A stretch of 64,000 bases of DNA from Shimia sp. R9_2 (GCF_017743735.1 NZ_JAGHRO010000010.1:62001-126000), one strand, 5' to 3'. Numbered from the stretch's first letter, positions 18,430 to 26,664 are shown. Numbers and translations are program-made. Notes: generated from the sequence alone by a model not told the origin.

Positions 18430-19650
18430 ATGAGAGTGGCAAACCCGACCTTTGCTCCCGCTACGGCGGCAGTGAATACAGCCGCACAGATCGGCGCCAA
18501 AACACGCGATATCCGTCTGGATTTTTTCCGGGGTATCGCGATGTTCATCATCTTGATCGCCCATGTCCCGGGCAATTGGCTGACCCTCTGGATCCCGGCC
18601 CGCTTCGGCTTTTCAGATGCCACTGAAATCTTCGTCTTTTGCTCTGGCATGGCGAGCGCCCTCGCCTTTGGCCGTGTTTTCCGCGAGCAGGGCAATATGA
18701 TGGGCACTGTCCGGATCAGTTATCGTGTCTGGCAGATTTACTGGGCGCATATCTGTCTGTTTTTTGCAATTGCCACCGCCATGGTCGCGCTCAACGCGCT
18801 TCTGCCAGAGGGTCGCAACTACGTCGGCCAGCTCAACCTGCACCCATTCTTCAAGGACACGCCAACCAATCTGCTTGGTCTGCTGACTTTGACCTATGTG
18901 CCGAACTATTTTGACATTCTGCCAATGTATATGGTCATCCTCGTGATGCTGCCCGCAGTGGTGATCTTGGCAAAGATCAACAAGGCGCTGGCGTTTGCAG
19001 CCGTGGTCGCGGTCTGGCTGTGCGCGAACCTCTATGACCTTAACTTTCCCGCCGAGCCGTGGTCCGAGCGCCATTGGTTCTTCAACCCATTTGGCTGGCA
19101 GTTGATTTTCTTCACGGGATTTGCGCTCAATGCGCGTTGGCTCCCCGCTCCTCCCGTAGACAATCGGTTGTTTCTGGTGGCCGTCGCTGTGCTCCTGATC
19201 ACCCTCCCGTTTGCTTATTTCCGTCTCTATAACGAGCTGTCCTGGGCATTGGAGTGGCGCAAAGAGTGGCGTGTGCTGATCGACAAGACCAACTTTGGCA
19301 TCTTGCGCTATGTCCACTTCCTGTCGCTTGCTTATGTCGCTTGGGTGCTGGCTGGCCGCAATGGCGACCGCCTTCAGCCGCGTGACCCAGCTTCGCCCAT
19401 CGGGCACATCTGGCAGCGCATGATCACCGTCATCCTGAAAGTTGGTCAGCAATCTTTGGCGGTCTTCATCGCCTCCATGTTCCTGGCACGCCTGATGGGA
19501 GCTTTGTTGGATCAGGTGGGCCGGACACATTTCACTATGTTCTGGGTGAACCTGCTCGGCGCGGCGATCATAGTCGGCGTGGCCTATGGCGCGTCTTACT
19601 ACAAATCTCAACCTTGGAAAAAGCGGAGCGGCGCCAATGCTAAGACGTGA
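18430..19650 (+). CDS. opgC: OpgC protein, periplasmic glucan succinyl/acyl-transferase
   Basis: Inner-membrane protein of 406 aa that adds acidic groups (succinyl in characterised systems) to osmoregulated periplasmic glucans. The N-terminus has the OpgC/acyltransferase-3 motif RDIRLDFFRGIAMFIILIAHVPGNW, then FGFSDATEIFVFCSGMASALAFGRVF. About ten hydrophobic helices follow. ATG at 18430 follows GGACGAGGACT. It overlaps opgG by 14 bases. Putting the modification gene first in the operon differs from Rhodobacter sphaeroides, where I recall the order opgG-I-H with opgC. Confidence 0.9.
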   Translation: MRVANPTFAPATAAVNTAAQIGAKTRDIRLDFFRGIAMFIILIAHVPGNWLTLWIPARFGFSDATEIFVFCSGMASALAFGRVFREQGNMMGTVRISYRVWQIYWAHICLFFAIATAMVALNALLPEGRNYVGQLNLHPFFKDTPTNLLGLLTLTYVPNYFDILPMYMVILVMLPAVVILAKINKALAFAAVVAVWLCANLYDLNFPAEPWSERHWFFNPFGWQLIFFTGFALNARWLPAPPVDNRLFLVAVAVLLITLPFAYFRLYNELSWALEWRKEWRVLIDKTNFGILRYVHFLSLAYVAWVLAGRNGDRLQPRDPASPIGHIWQRMITVILKVGQQSLAVFIASMFLARLMGALLDQVGRTHFTMFWVNLLGAAIIVGVAYGASYYKSQPWKKRSGANAKT

Positions 19651-21160
19651 GTTCATCGCCAGCTTGGCGGCTTTGGCCGCAAGCCCCGCTTTGGCTGAAG
19701 CCAGCAACGAACCCGGTTTGCAACTGCATGCGCCCGTCTCATTTGATCCGAATGAGGTGATTGAGCGTGCCCGTGCGCTTAGCCAGAAGGACTACCAACC
19801 ACCGAAGCGCATTCCGCAGGAATGGACAGAAATTGGCTACGAGGATTACGTCTCCATCTGGTTTGACGTGCGCAATGCGCTCTGGAGCAAAGAACCCGAG
19901 ACCCCGCTCCAGTTGGACGTCTTCGCCCCGGGCCTATACTTTCCGCATCCGATCGACATCGCTGTTGTTGAAAACGGCATGGCTCAGCCGCTCAAATTTG
20001 ATTTCGATGTCTTTGACAAAACTGACAAATTCCCTGAACTGCCTACCGATGACACGCTTGGCTATTCTGGCCTGCGTCTCCGAGCAGAATTGGCAAAGGC
20101 AGGGATTTATCAGGAATTCGCAGTATTTCAGGGCGCGAGCTATTTCCGTGCCATTGGGACCGGCAACATCTACGGCCAATCCGCGAGAGGTCTGGCCATA
20201 GATACAGCCTCACCTGAGGGCGAGGAGTTCCCGGATTTCCGCGCCTTCTGGATTGAGAAGCCTGGCCCCAAAGAAGAAACCTTCGTTGTCCATGCTTTGC
20301 TTGATAGCCCAAGTTGCACAGGTGCCTATCGTTTTGAGATAACGCCGGGCAAAGCCCTCACCATGGACATCACAACGCATCTGTTCCCACGTCGCGATAT
20401 CGACAACATTGGCATCGCGCCTTTGACGTCGATGTTCCAATACGATCAAACCAACAGACATCGCTTCACCGACTTTCGTCCTGCGGTGCATGACACGGAC
20501 GGTCTGCTGATCAGCAACGGCGCGGGCGAGTCCATTTGGCGTCCATTGGCCAACCCTTCCGCGCTGCAGATCAGCGCCTTCCAAGACAACAATCCCAAAG
20601 GTTTCGGCCTTCTGCAACGCGCACGCGAATACAGCGATTTTGCGGATCTTGAAGCGCTCTATCATCGCCGCCCGGGTGTATGGGTGGAGCCCAAGGGCGA
20701 TTGGGGCGAAGGTGCGGTCACGCTGATCGAAATCCCGACCCAATCCGAGATCTACGACAATATCGTATGTTACTGGCGTCCAGCAGGCGGTCTGACCCAC
20801 GGCACGGAAACCCAACTATCTTATCGTCTCACATGGAGCGAAGAGGTCAGTTATGGGCAAGGCCTCACCGTGCTCAACACGATGATTGGTTCCGCTTTTG
20901 AGAACAACGGAACCATCGTGCTGATTGATTTTGCCGATGATGAAACTGTTCCGGAAGATCTCTCCGAGATCGAAATTGTAGTGAACAGCAGCGCTGGCGA
21001 AGTGTCCTCTGGTGTGTTGCAACGCAATCCGGAAACCGGCGGCCCTCGACTGGCCTTCAAGTTTCATCCAGGAGACGAGACGCTCATTGAATTCCGCGCA
21101 CAGCTTCGGCTCAAAGGCGCACCGCTGAGTGAGGTGTGGCTTTATCGGTGGACCGCATGA
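19637..21160 (+). CDS. opgG: Glucan biosynthesis protein G (periplasmic)
   Basis: Periplasmic factor of 507 aa needed for building or branching the osmoregulated periplasmic glucan backbone. The signal peptide is MLRREFIASLAALAASPALA, with RR near the start, so Tat export is possible. MdoG-domain features are LSQKDYQPPKRIPQEWTEIGYEDYVSIWF, SYFRAIGTGNIYGQSARGLAIDTA, EEFPDFRAFWIEKP and LAPLTSMFQYDQTNRHRFTDFRPAVHDTDGLLI (written here in parts, residues about 40-310). The ATG at 19637 overlaps the end of opgC. The stop overlaps the start of opgH (ATGA). Confidence 0.94.
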   Translation: MLRREFIASLAALAASPALAEASNEPGLQLHAPVSFDPNEVIERARALSQKDYQPPKRIPQEWTEIGYEDYVSIWFDVRNALWSKEPETPLQLDVFAPGLYFPHPIDIAVVENGMAQPLKFDFDVFDKTDKFPELPTDDTLGYSGLRLRAELAKAGIYQEFAVFQGASYFRAIGTGNIYGQSARGLAIDTASPEGEEFPDFRAFWIEKPGPKEETFVVHALLDSPSCTGAYRFEITPGKALTMDITTHLFPRRDIDNIGIAPLTSMFQYDQTNRHRFTDFRPAVHDTDGLLISNGAGESIWRPLANPSALQISAFQDNNPKGFGLLQRAREYSDFADLEALYHRRPGVWVEPKGDWGEGAVTLIEIPTQSEIYDNIVCYWRPAGGLTHGTETQLSYRLTWSEEVSYGQGLTVLNTMIGSAFENNGTIVLIDFADDETVPEDLSEIEIVVNSSAGEVSSGVLQRNPETGGPRLAFKFHPGDETLIEFRAQLRLKGAPLSEVWLYRWTA

Positions 21161-23043
21161 CGCCTGAGCATCCCCATATGCCCCCGCGGGCACCGCTCGC
21201 GATGCCGGCTCAGACCTTTTCAGAAGTCGGCAGCAGGCGCTCCATGGAACATGCTGGGCGTCCGGGGCGGCACCTTTGGCGCCTAGCGGCCTTTGTACCA
21301 ACCATCACGTTGACGACCCTGATCTGCACCTCTTTCTCAACGTATTTGAGCCGTGGCGGCGTATCGACGATTGATGCCATTGTCTTGGCGCTGATTGCGC
21401 TTTCGACCGTGTGGCTTGCATTTTCGGCAACCAATGCCTGTTTGGGACTGGTTAGCACAGCTCTTGGCGGCATGCGAATGACCCGTGGCAACGTGACCGG
21501 TCAATCCGCTCAAATCGCCCTGTTGATGCCCGTCTACAACGAAACACCTTGGGATGTTTTCGGAAATGCCTCCGCCATGATGCGAGAGCTTGCAGATGGT
21601 CCGGGAGAAGATTGCTACACACTCTTTATCCTCAGTGACACGCGCGACCCGCAAGTCGCCGCGATGGAAGAACGCGCCTATCAAGCACTAAGCAGCTCAG
21701 CACACCCAGACACCAAAGTTTTTTATCGCCGTCGCGAGGAAAACACCGACAAGAAAGTAGGCAACCTCACCGAATGGATCGAAAACTGGGGTGCCGCCTA
21801 TGACTCCATGGTGATCCTTGACGCAGACAGCTTGATGAGCGGCAAAGCCATCCGGCAACTCGCGCGCGCCATGGCGGCTGATCCGGATGCAGGCCTCATT
21901 CAAAGCCGTCCAATGTTGATTGGCGCTCAGACACTTTTTGGTCGCGTGCAACAGTTTTCGAACTCAGTCTACGGCTGGCTGATTGCCGAGGGGCTGGCCT
22001 GCTGGTCGCAGCACGAAGGCAACTATTGGGGCCACAATGCGATCATTCGCACGCGCGCATTTGCTGAAAGCGCCCGCCTTCCGCACCTGAAGGGCTGGCG
22101 CGGCGCAAAACATCTTTTGCTGAGCCACGACTTTGTCGAAGCAGGTATGTTGCGCCGTGCGGGATGGGCCGTGCGTCTTCTGCCCCGCGTCACAGGAAGC
22201 TATGAAGAAACACCGCAAACCCTGATCGACTATGTCGTGCGGGATCGTCGCTGGTGCCATGGCAATATGCAGCATCTGCGAATTCTTACGGCACGCGGCT
22301 TCCATGTCATTTCTCGCTTTCACCTTTTACTGGGCGCCCTCGCCTTTCTGATGTCGCCCGCTTGGCTCGCGGTGATCACCCTTTGGGCCTTTGTCGGCGT
22401 CAGCGACGACACTCCACCCAGCTATTTTTCACCGGCGAACCCGTTGATGCCGATATGGCAGGAAACCCCAACCAGTATGGCCTGGTTCTACCTCGCTTTC
22501 ATCTACGGCATGCTTTTGTTCCCAAAAATCGCCGGCGCTGTCATCTTTGGCCTGCAATCCAAAACACGCGCAGCCTATGGCTCACGTCGGGTCTTCATCG
22601 GATCAATGCTCGTCGAAGTTCTGCTCTCGGTGCTCTATGCTCCGATCATGATGGTCCACCACACCATTGCAGCGACCTCCGCTCTTCTGGGGCGCAAAAA
22701 TGCGTGGGCGCCACAAGATCGGAGCGGGAACGGTTACGGATGGTTGGCGACCTTGCGGTTCCATTGGATTGAAACCGTGTTTGGCCTTGCGCTCATCGGA
22801 GGCATGATTTTCGCAGATATCTCGCTTTTGATCCTGCCGATCGCTTTCAGCCTTGCAGCTGCTGTACCCCTGTCAAAACTCAGCTCAGTGCCTGTCGCGA
22901 ATGCCGCAAGCCGCGTGCTACGCCTCGATACACCGCACACACTCGTCGAGCCAAAGATCGTGTCGTTGGCGCGGAATGAACGGGCTTGGATGAAATCTGT
23001 ACTGACAGAAACAGCTGCGCCGCAATCAATTGCGGCGGAGTGA
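21157..23043 (+). CDS. opgH: Glucan glucosyltransferase H (inner membrane)
   Basis: Processive family-2 glycosyltransferase of 628 aa that makes the beta-glucan chain from UDP-glucose at the inner membrane. It has two N-terminal helices (about 43-63 and 72-92). The GT2 domain starts at IALLMPVYNETPWDVF (120-135), with the DAD motif at 222-224, a second Asp in LSHDFVEAG (325) and RDRRW at 362-366. A membrane region covers the C-terminal third. It is shorter than E. coli MdoH (about 847 aa), as is usual in alphaproteobacteria. The ATG at 21157 overlaps the opgG stop. The 3' end overlaps the convergent small membrane gene by 18 bases. Confidence 0.94.
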   Translation: MTPEHPHMPPRAPLAMPAQTFSEVGSRRSMEHAGRPGRHLWRLAAFVPTITLTTLICTSFSTYLSRGGVSTIDAIVLALIALSTVWLAFSATNACLGLVSTALGGMRMTRGNVTGQSAQIALLMPVYNETPWDVFGNASAMMRELADGPGEDCYTLFILSDTRDPQVAAMEERAYQALSSSAHPDTKVFYRRREENTDKKVGNLTEWIENWGAAYDSMVILDADSLMSGKAIRQLARAMAADPDAGLIQSRPMLIGAQTLFGRVQQFSNSVYGWLIAEGLACWSQHEGNYWGHNAIIRTRAFAESARLPHLKGWRGAKHLLLSHDFVEAGMLRRAGWAVRLLPRVTGSYEETPQTLIDYVVRDRRWCHGNMQHLRILTARGFHVISRFHLLLGALAFLMSPAWLAVITLWAFVGVSDDTPPSYFSPANPLMPIWQETPTSMAWFYLAFIYGMLLFPKIAGAVIFGLQSKTRAAYGSRRVFIGSMLVEVLLSVLYAPIMMVHHTIAATSALLGRKNAWAPQDRSGNGYGWLATLRFHWIETVFGLALIGGMIFADISLLILPIAFSLAAAVPLSKLSSVPVANAASRVLRLDTPHTLVEPKIVSLARNERAWMKSVLTETAAPQSIAAE

Positions 23044-23319
23044 CAAGCGATAGATTATCGGCAACGCCAAAGCCAACAGCGGCGCAGCAAAGGCGCGATA
23101 GCTTATCTGCAAGTTAAATCCGAAATACGAGAGGTATGAGCCGTTGAACAACAACAGGCTCTCCTCAAAACTCGCACCGGCAAAACCACCAGCGGAATTG
23201 ATCCCGACTTGTATCAGGAAAAGAACTGCTGCGCCGCCGACAAACCCATAAACGCCCCACCGTAACGGGAGCAAAATCCCGGTGACAAGCGCAGCAACTG
23301 ATATACCTGCGATCAGCAT
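23026..23319 (-). CDS. Small membrane protein, unknown
   Basis: A 97-aa hydrophobic protein with two or three predicted membrane segments: LIAGISVAALVTGILLPL, then VGGAAVLFLIQVGI, and a C-terminal APLLALALPIIYRLSL with basic end RRN. The start ATG at 23319 overlaps the stop of the upstream esterase gene by one base (TGATG), so it is probably coupled. No family is recognised. Its 3' end overlaps opgH on the other strand by 18 bases. Confidence 0.65.
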   Translation of the reverse strand: MLIAGISVAALVTGILLPLRWGVYGFVGGAAVLFLIQVGINSAGGFAGASFEESLLLFNGSYLSYFGFNLQISYRAFAAPLLALALPIIYRLSLRRN

Positions 23320-24155
23320 CACAGCCCCTCAAACCAATCTACAACAAGATCAGACCAGCCCCTTGGAATGGCATGACCCCCAGGGAACAGTGCCAATTCC
23401 AATGCAGAGTCCGGTGCACAGCGGTCCCAGATACGCCGCCAGAATTGCCCTTCTGTGACGAAACGGTCCGCTTTCAGGTGCACACATTTGTTGGTCTCAC
23501 GCCATAGAGACATCGCATAAAAAACATCGCCTTGCGCGAAAGCATCCGGATCGGTCACTGGCACCCGATTCACCACGCGGCCCTCCAGCGGAACTGTTCC
23601 ATCTGTCCACCCATGCGTGTGCAACATCCGCACCTGGCCGGCACATTCTGTCGGGTGCGGGCGCCAAAAATTTCCGCCGACAGGCGCGTAGGCGGCAAAA
23701 GAACTGGGATCAAGACAGGCCGTATAGGCAACCATCGATCCGCCAATGGAAAAGCCAGCCAACACAATGCGATCCGGGTCCAAATCAAAGCGTTCGATCG
23801 CATCATCTCGCACAGCTTGTAGGTAGGCAATTTCCTCAAGCTGCCTGCCTGAATTTGGATGAAATCCCCAACTCCGCCCACTACGCCCTTCTCTGGGTAC
23901 GCCATCTGGCGCAATCACAGCATAGCCACGCTCCAAAAATGCAGAGACCATCCCGCCATTGCGGAGTGCCCCCTTCCCGCTGCCCCCCCATCCATGGATG
24001 TAAACAACTGCGGGGGCTGGCTGTTCCTGCACTTCAGGCAAAGCGACATAGTAGGCCCGCTCCCCCACCTCACAGGGTGTCTCGTTAGAGCATGCCCACG
24101 CAGCGGAACCACTCATTGCAGTAAAGGCCAGAGCCGCCAACATGGTTCTTCGCAT
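23319..24155 (-). CDS. Secreted alpha/beta hydrolase, PHB depolymerase/feruloyl esterase (LpqC-like)
   Basis: Exported esterase of 278 aa. A signal peptide (MRRTMLAALAFTAMSGSAAWA) is followed by VVYIHGWGGSGKGAL (oxyanion loop), the nucleophile elbow GFSIGG (S137), THGWTDGTVP (catalytic Asp) and LFPGGHAIPRGW (catalytic His). This matches the polyhydroxybutyrate depolymerase/LpqC family. Several Cys residues in the mature part suggest disulphides and a periplasmic or outer location. The ATG at 24155 sits three bases after the rhodanese gene ends. Natural substrate unknown. Confidence 0.85.
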   Translation of the reverse strand: MRRTMLAALAFTAMSGSAAWACSNETPCEVGERAYYVALPEVQEQPAPAVVYIHGWGGSGKGALRNGGMVSAFLERGYAVIAPDGVPREGRSGRSWGFHPNSGRQLEEIAYLQAVRDDAIERFDLDPDRIVLAGFSIGGSMVAYTACLDPSSFAAYAPVGGNFWRPHPTECAGQVRMLHTHGWTDGTVPLEGRVVNRVPVTDPDAFAQGDVFYAMSLWRETNKCVHLKADRFVTEGQFWRRIWDRCAPDSALELALFPGGHAIPRGWSDLVVDWFEGL

Positions 24156-24157
24156 CA

Positions 24158-24598
24158 CTATTCGGTCCTCACCGGCAATCCTGTTTTGAGCCATCCGGGG
24201 CCAGCACGGGACCCCAGCATACCTTCCGGCACATCAATAATCGGTGTCAGATTGGCCGCTTCAAGCTGCCGAGTGACCCGCGCAGAGCGTACTCCGCGCG
24301 CGCAAATAACGGCGACAGGCTGTGCAGGAAATGCGCGTGCATTTGACACTTGCTCAATGAAATCGTGCGCACGCATATCGATCGGCACCGCCGGCGCCGG
24401 TACACCAGTCGCCGCCCATTCATCAGGGCGGCGAATATCTACAAGCAGGATGTCACCTCTTTCTGCAGCTTGAAAAGCTTCCTGAGGTGTCATGATGTGC
24501 GCCACATCCGCACGCGAAGTGGGCAGCATGAACGAAGCCCCCACCCCAACTGCAGCCGCGCCTCCAAGCGCGAGCACAGACCGTCGTGAGAGCCTCAT
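24158..24598 (-). CDS. Tat-exported rhodanese-domain protein
   Basis: Single rhodanese domain of 146 aa with a twin-arginine signal (SRRSVLALGG, then hydrophobic residues to about 30). The domain has LLVDIRRPDEW at 51-61 and the active-site loop ICARGVRS with the sulphur-carrying C99. It ends with IIDVPEGMLGSRAGPGWLKTGLPV. It lies directly between the YHS-domain gene and the esterase gene, all on one strand. Export of a sulphurtransferase next to a YHS protein suggests periplasmic sulphur or metal handling, but this is inference. Confidence 0.88.
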   Translation of the reverse strand: MRLSRRSVLALGGAAAVGVGASFMLPTSRADVAHIMTPQEAFQAAERGDILLVDIRRPDEWAATGVPAPAVPIDMRAHDFIEQVSNARAFPAQPVAVICARGVRSARVTRQLEAANLTPIIDVPEGMLGSRAGPGWLKTGLPVRTE

Positions 24599-24607
24599 AG
24601 TATCGCC

Positions 24608-25120
24608 TTAGTTTGTCGGCGCAGGCGACGAGAAGTTAGGGATCGTGCTGTCTGACGCCGCTTTTGATTCAATACCACCCCAGTTGCCCTGTGCCAGCGA
24701 GATATTCCCCGGAATATCTTCTTCCCAGAAGCCTACCACATTTTTGGTGATGTTGAGATAGAGGTTACCGTCAACAATCCGCCACAGGTTCGGGTTGCCA
24801 GGAACCTTGCCGCCTTTGGACACACCATATGCGCAGTGGCCATCATATTTCGGAGCGTATTTTTCCGGATCCTTCAAGAAAGCCTTTTTGTTCTTCTCAG
24901 AGGCAAAAGCAAAGGTCGCGCCGTTGTAGTCAGCGGTGATGCTCTTGTTGCCAGGAACTGCTGCTGGCTGCGCGCTGCCTACAGGGGCCTGTTCAAGCCC
25001 AAAATAGGCTACAACATCGTAACCCGAAACGGCGTAGCCGGTTTCGTCAACATACTGCTCGCCAGCAAAGGCCATGGTCGAGGTCAGTGCCACAAAGGCA
25101 GGTGCAATTAGCCACTTCAC
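24608..25120 (-). CDS. Secreted YHS domain-containing protein
   Basis: Periplasmic protein of 170 aa with a Sec signal (MKWLIAPAFVALTSTMAFA). The mature part has VSGYDVVAYFGLEQ and NGATFAFASEKNKKAFLKDPEKYAPKYDGHCAYGVSKGGKVPGNP, the pattern of YHS domains in secreted alphaproteobacterial proteins. Such domains are thought to bind metals. It is first in the operon YHS-rhodanese-esterase-membrane protein. ATG at 25118-25120 follows AGGAGAGTTATC, a clear ribosome site. Confidence 0.88.
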   Translation of the reverse strand: MKWLIAPAFVALTSTMAFAGEQYVDETGYAVSGYDVVAYFGLEQAPVGSAQPAAVPGNKSITADYNGATFAFASEKNKKAFLKDPEKYAPKYDGHCAYGVSKGGKVPGNPNLWRIVDGNLYLNITKNVVGFWEEDIPGNISLAQGNWGGIESKAASDSTIPNFSSPAPTN

Positions 25121-25508
25121 GATAACTCTCCTAATAACGTGATCATTTCAGTTGAGATTAGCGTAACACAGCATCGTTGCCGCGCGCAGCCATCCTCGCG
25201 TGGGTGTGATGGGTTGTGTAGCAGCGCGAAGTTAACGCGGACATATCAACAGATACTTGTACATTTTTTATTCTAAGCCAATGGCTTGCCACAATAGCAG
25301 ACTGTCACAAATTTCACTCATTGATTGCGAGTCTGTTACCACGGCTGGACCTTCTAGCAACAGAACCACTCCGCATTAGTGCGCTGCGCCTAAGCACATA
25401 CTCGCTTCGGCTTCCTGGTCTGAAGGCCTCACACACTACGAGTCGCAGGAACGTTTGCGAGGCGTGACATCGAAACTCAAGGAATTCTTGAAAACGTGTT
25501 TTTGGGTC
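25121..25508. other. Intergenic region with no gene seen
   Basis: The region between the YHS gene and the tRNA-Ser promoter holds the YHS operon promoter on the minus strand. Short open frames here have no protein-like composition. I see no strong inverted repeat and no second RNA gene. Confidence 0.5.
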
Positions 25509-25537
25509 TTGTGTCCCGTCAGGCCTGCACATATACG
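25509..25537 (+). promoter_or_regulatory. Predicted promoter of tRNA-Ser
   Basis: TTGTGT (25509-25514) and TATACG (25532-25537) are separated by 17 bases. The expected transcription start is within a few bases of the first tRNA base at 25545. Confidence 0.55.
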
Positions 25538-25544
25538 GGTCCGC

Positions 25545-25634
25545 GGAGACGTGGCCGAGTGGTCGAAGGCGCTCCCCTGCTAAGGGAGTAAACGGGAAAC
25601 CGTTTCGAGGGTTCGAATCCCTTCGTCTCCGCCA
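25545..25634 (+). tRNA. tRNA-Ser, anticodon GCU
   Basis: A class II tRNA of 90 bases. The acceptor GGAGACG pairs with CGTCTCC, followed by discriminator G and an encoded CCA (25632-25634). The anticodon stem-loop is CTCCC-CTGCTAA-GGGAG with anticodon GCT in DNA. A long variable arm (TAAACGGGAAACCGTTTC region) and a T arm with GGTTCGAATCC complete it. Its 3' end marks the left boundary of the prophage, as is usual for phages integrating into tRNA genes. Confidence 0.97.
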
Positions 25635-25789
25635 TAAATCTCAATAAAATAAGAGACTTAGGCGATGCGCCGCTAGCCGCCAAGCGCTTGCCGCTTGGCA
25701 AAAACATCCTAGAACATCCCAAGAACTCTCTAGGTATTTTGGCAAGAAATTGGCAAAAAGGATTCGAGTTGGTTTGACGGATCAGAGAC
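25635..25789. other. Left attachment region (attL arm) with repeated TTGGCAARAA
   Basis: This gap after the tRNA contains TTGGCAAAAA at 25695-25704, TTGGCAAGAA at 25739-25748 and TTGGCAAAAA at 25750-25759, all in one direction. An inverted repeat CCAAGCG/CGCTTGG lies at about 25679-25698. Short direct repeats beside a crossover site are typical arm-type integrase sites. A GAAC-N7-GAAC motif lies at 25712-25726. The core site itself cannot be fixed without attR. Confidence 0.5.
25712..25726. promoter_or_regulatory. Possible LexA (SOS) box in the attL arm
   Basis: GAAC (25712-25715) and GAAC (25723-25726) with seven bases between match the alphaproteobacterial LexA consensus. It lies upstream of the small zinc-ribbon gene at 25790. 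Chance matches are expected about twice per 64 kb. Confidence 0.25.
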
Positions 25790-26035
25790 GTGCAACACCC
25801 CCGCGATAGACTTGGCCGATACGAGGTAGTTCCCAGCCCTGTAGCGGAACTAAGCGACACACAGTCGATATGGGTCTGCTGTGAGGATTATATCTGCACC
25901 CATAGCCGGGGCTTTTCGCGCGATCAGCTATTGGAGCTTTTAGGCCCCAAGGCCACCATGAGAGACATCATGTGGCGAATGATCTGCTCCCAATGCGGGC
26001 GTAGGCCATACAGCATGAGGCTGGTGACCAAATAG
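25790..26035 (+). CDS. Small phage protein with zinc-ribbon-like C-terminus
   Basis: An 81-aa protein at the left end of the prophage, the only plus-strand gene there. The C-terminal half reads LLELLGPKATMRDIMWRMICSQCGRRPYSMRL, with a CxxC pair. An earlier CC pair (WVCCEDYIC) may supply the other ligands. The GPxATMxDIxxRxxCSxCG pattern recurs in small alphaproteobacterial and phage proteins of unknown role. The start is a GTG at 25790; shorter starts are possible. It may act with the integration region, but nothing proves that. Confidence 0.6.
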   Translation: MQHPRDRLGRYEVVPSPVAELSDTQSIWVCCEDYICTHSRGFSRDQLLELLGPKATMRDIMWRMICSQCGRRPYSMRLVTK

Positions 26036-26039
26036 AGCC

Positions 26040-26342
26040 TTAAGTGTCGTCGCCCTGCTCTGGTAGCACCTCAGACAGCCTTTCAAACGCCTGCCCAGTG
26101 GCCATCAAACATGTCGCCCCGTTTGGCATTGTCATGGTGATGGTCCAACTGCCTGTTTCCTCGGAGGCGAAGATTTCCACCATGGCTCCCTCCGCGCCAA
26201 GACCTAGCGCCTGACGGGATTCGCCATACTTCTCCGCAAGTCTATCCACCACCTTGTCACGGGCAGCGCAGTTTCGCGCGGTCTGCGCTGCGGTAGGGCA
26301 CGCCAACAGGGCCGCCAGAGCGGCAATGATCATCCGTTTCAT
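26040..26342 (-). CDS. Small secreted protein, unknown
   Basis: A 100-aa protein with a Sec signal peptide (KRMIIAALAALLACPTAAQ). The mature part has two Cys residues (NCAARDKVVDRLAEKYGESRQALGL and NGATCLMATG) that could form one disulphide. The ATG at 26340-26342 follows AAAGGAACTC. It is the last gene of the leftward late operon, five bases from the convergent gene at 26035. Similar small exported proteins occur in Rhodobacteraceae genomes and phages. A lysogen-expressed envelope function is possible. Confidence 0.7.
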   Translation of the reverse strand: MKRMIIAALAALLACPTAAQTARNCAARDKVVDRLAEKYGESRQALGLGAEGAMVEIFASEETGSWTITMTMPNGATCLMATGQAFERLSEVLPEQGDDT

Positions 26343-26366
26343 GGGGAGTTCCTTTCTGCTGTGAGG

Positions 26367-26660
26367 TCAGGTCTCTTCGTCGGGCAACTCAAGCACGTAG
26401 CCGCCGCCGTAGATCGTCTTGATGGTGGGGGAGTTCTCGGTCTTCCGCAGGGCCGCCCTCACATGCTTGATCACGTTGCGGATATCCCGTTCCCGTGCGG
26501 CGCCGTTGAAGGCGTCGATTGCATCATCGATCTGCACGTGATCCACCGGCTTCCCTGCCCGCTCGCGCAACAGCCAGAACGCGGTTGCGGGACCGCGCGC
26601 CATTCCAAACTCGTACTGGATCTGGAGAATGGCTGACCGGTCGCTATCAAGCAGTTGCAT
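26367..26660 (-). CDS. PhoB/OmpR-type winged-helix protein without receiver domain
   Basis: A 97-aa protein that is almost only a Trans_reg_C winged helix. An N-terminal strand and helix (FGMARGPATAFWLLRERAG) are followed by the recognition-helix and wing region DIRNVIKHVRAALRKTENSPTIKTIYGGGYVLEL. In response regulators this fold binds DNA; here no phospho-acceptor domain exists. The ATG at 26658-26660 lies four bases after the stop of the collagen-like gene. Its place at the end of the late operon, after tail and lysis genes, is unusual for a regulator. Confidence 0.7.
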   Translation of the reverse strand: MQLLDSDRSAILQIQYEFGMARGPATAFWLLRERAGKPVDHVQIDDAIDAFNGAARERDIRNVIKHVRAALRKTENSPTIKTIYGGGYVLELPDEET

Positions 26661-26664
26661 GGGG

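Noticed and set aside
25519-25860. Minus-strand frame of 113 codons crossing tRNA-Ser
   Set aside because: It reads the complement of the tRNA; such frames are common false genes at integration sites.
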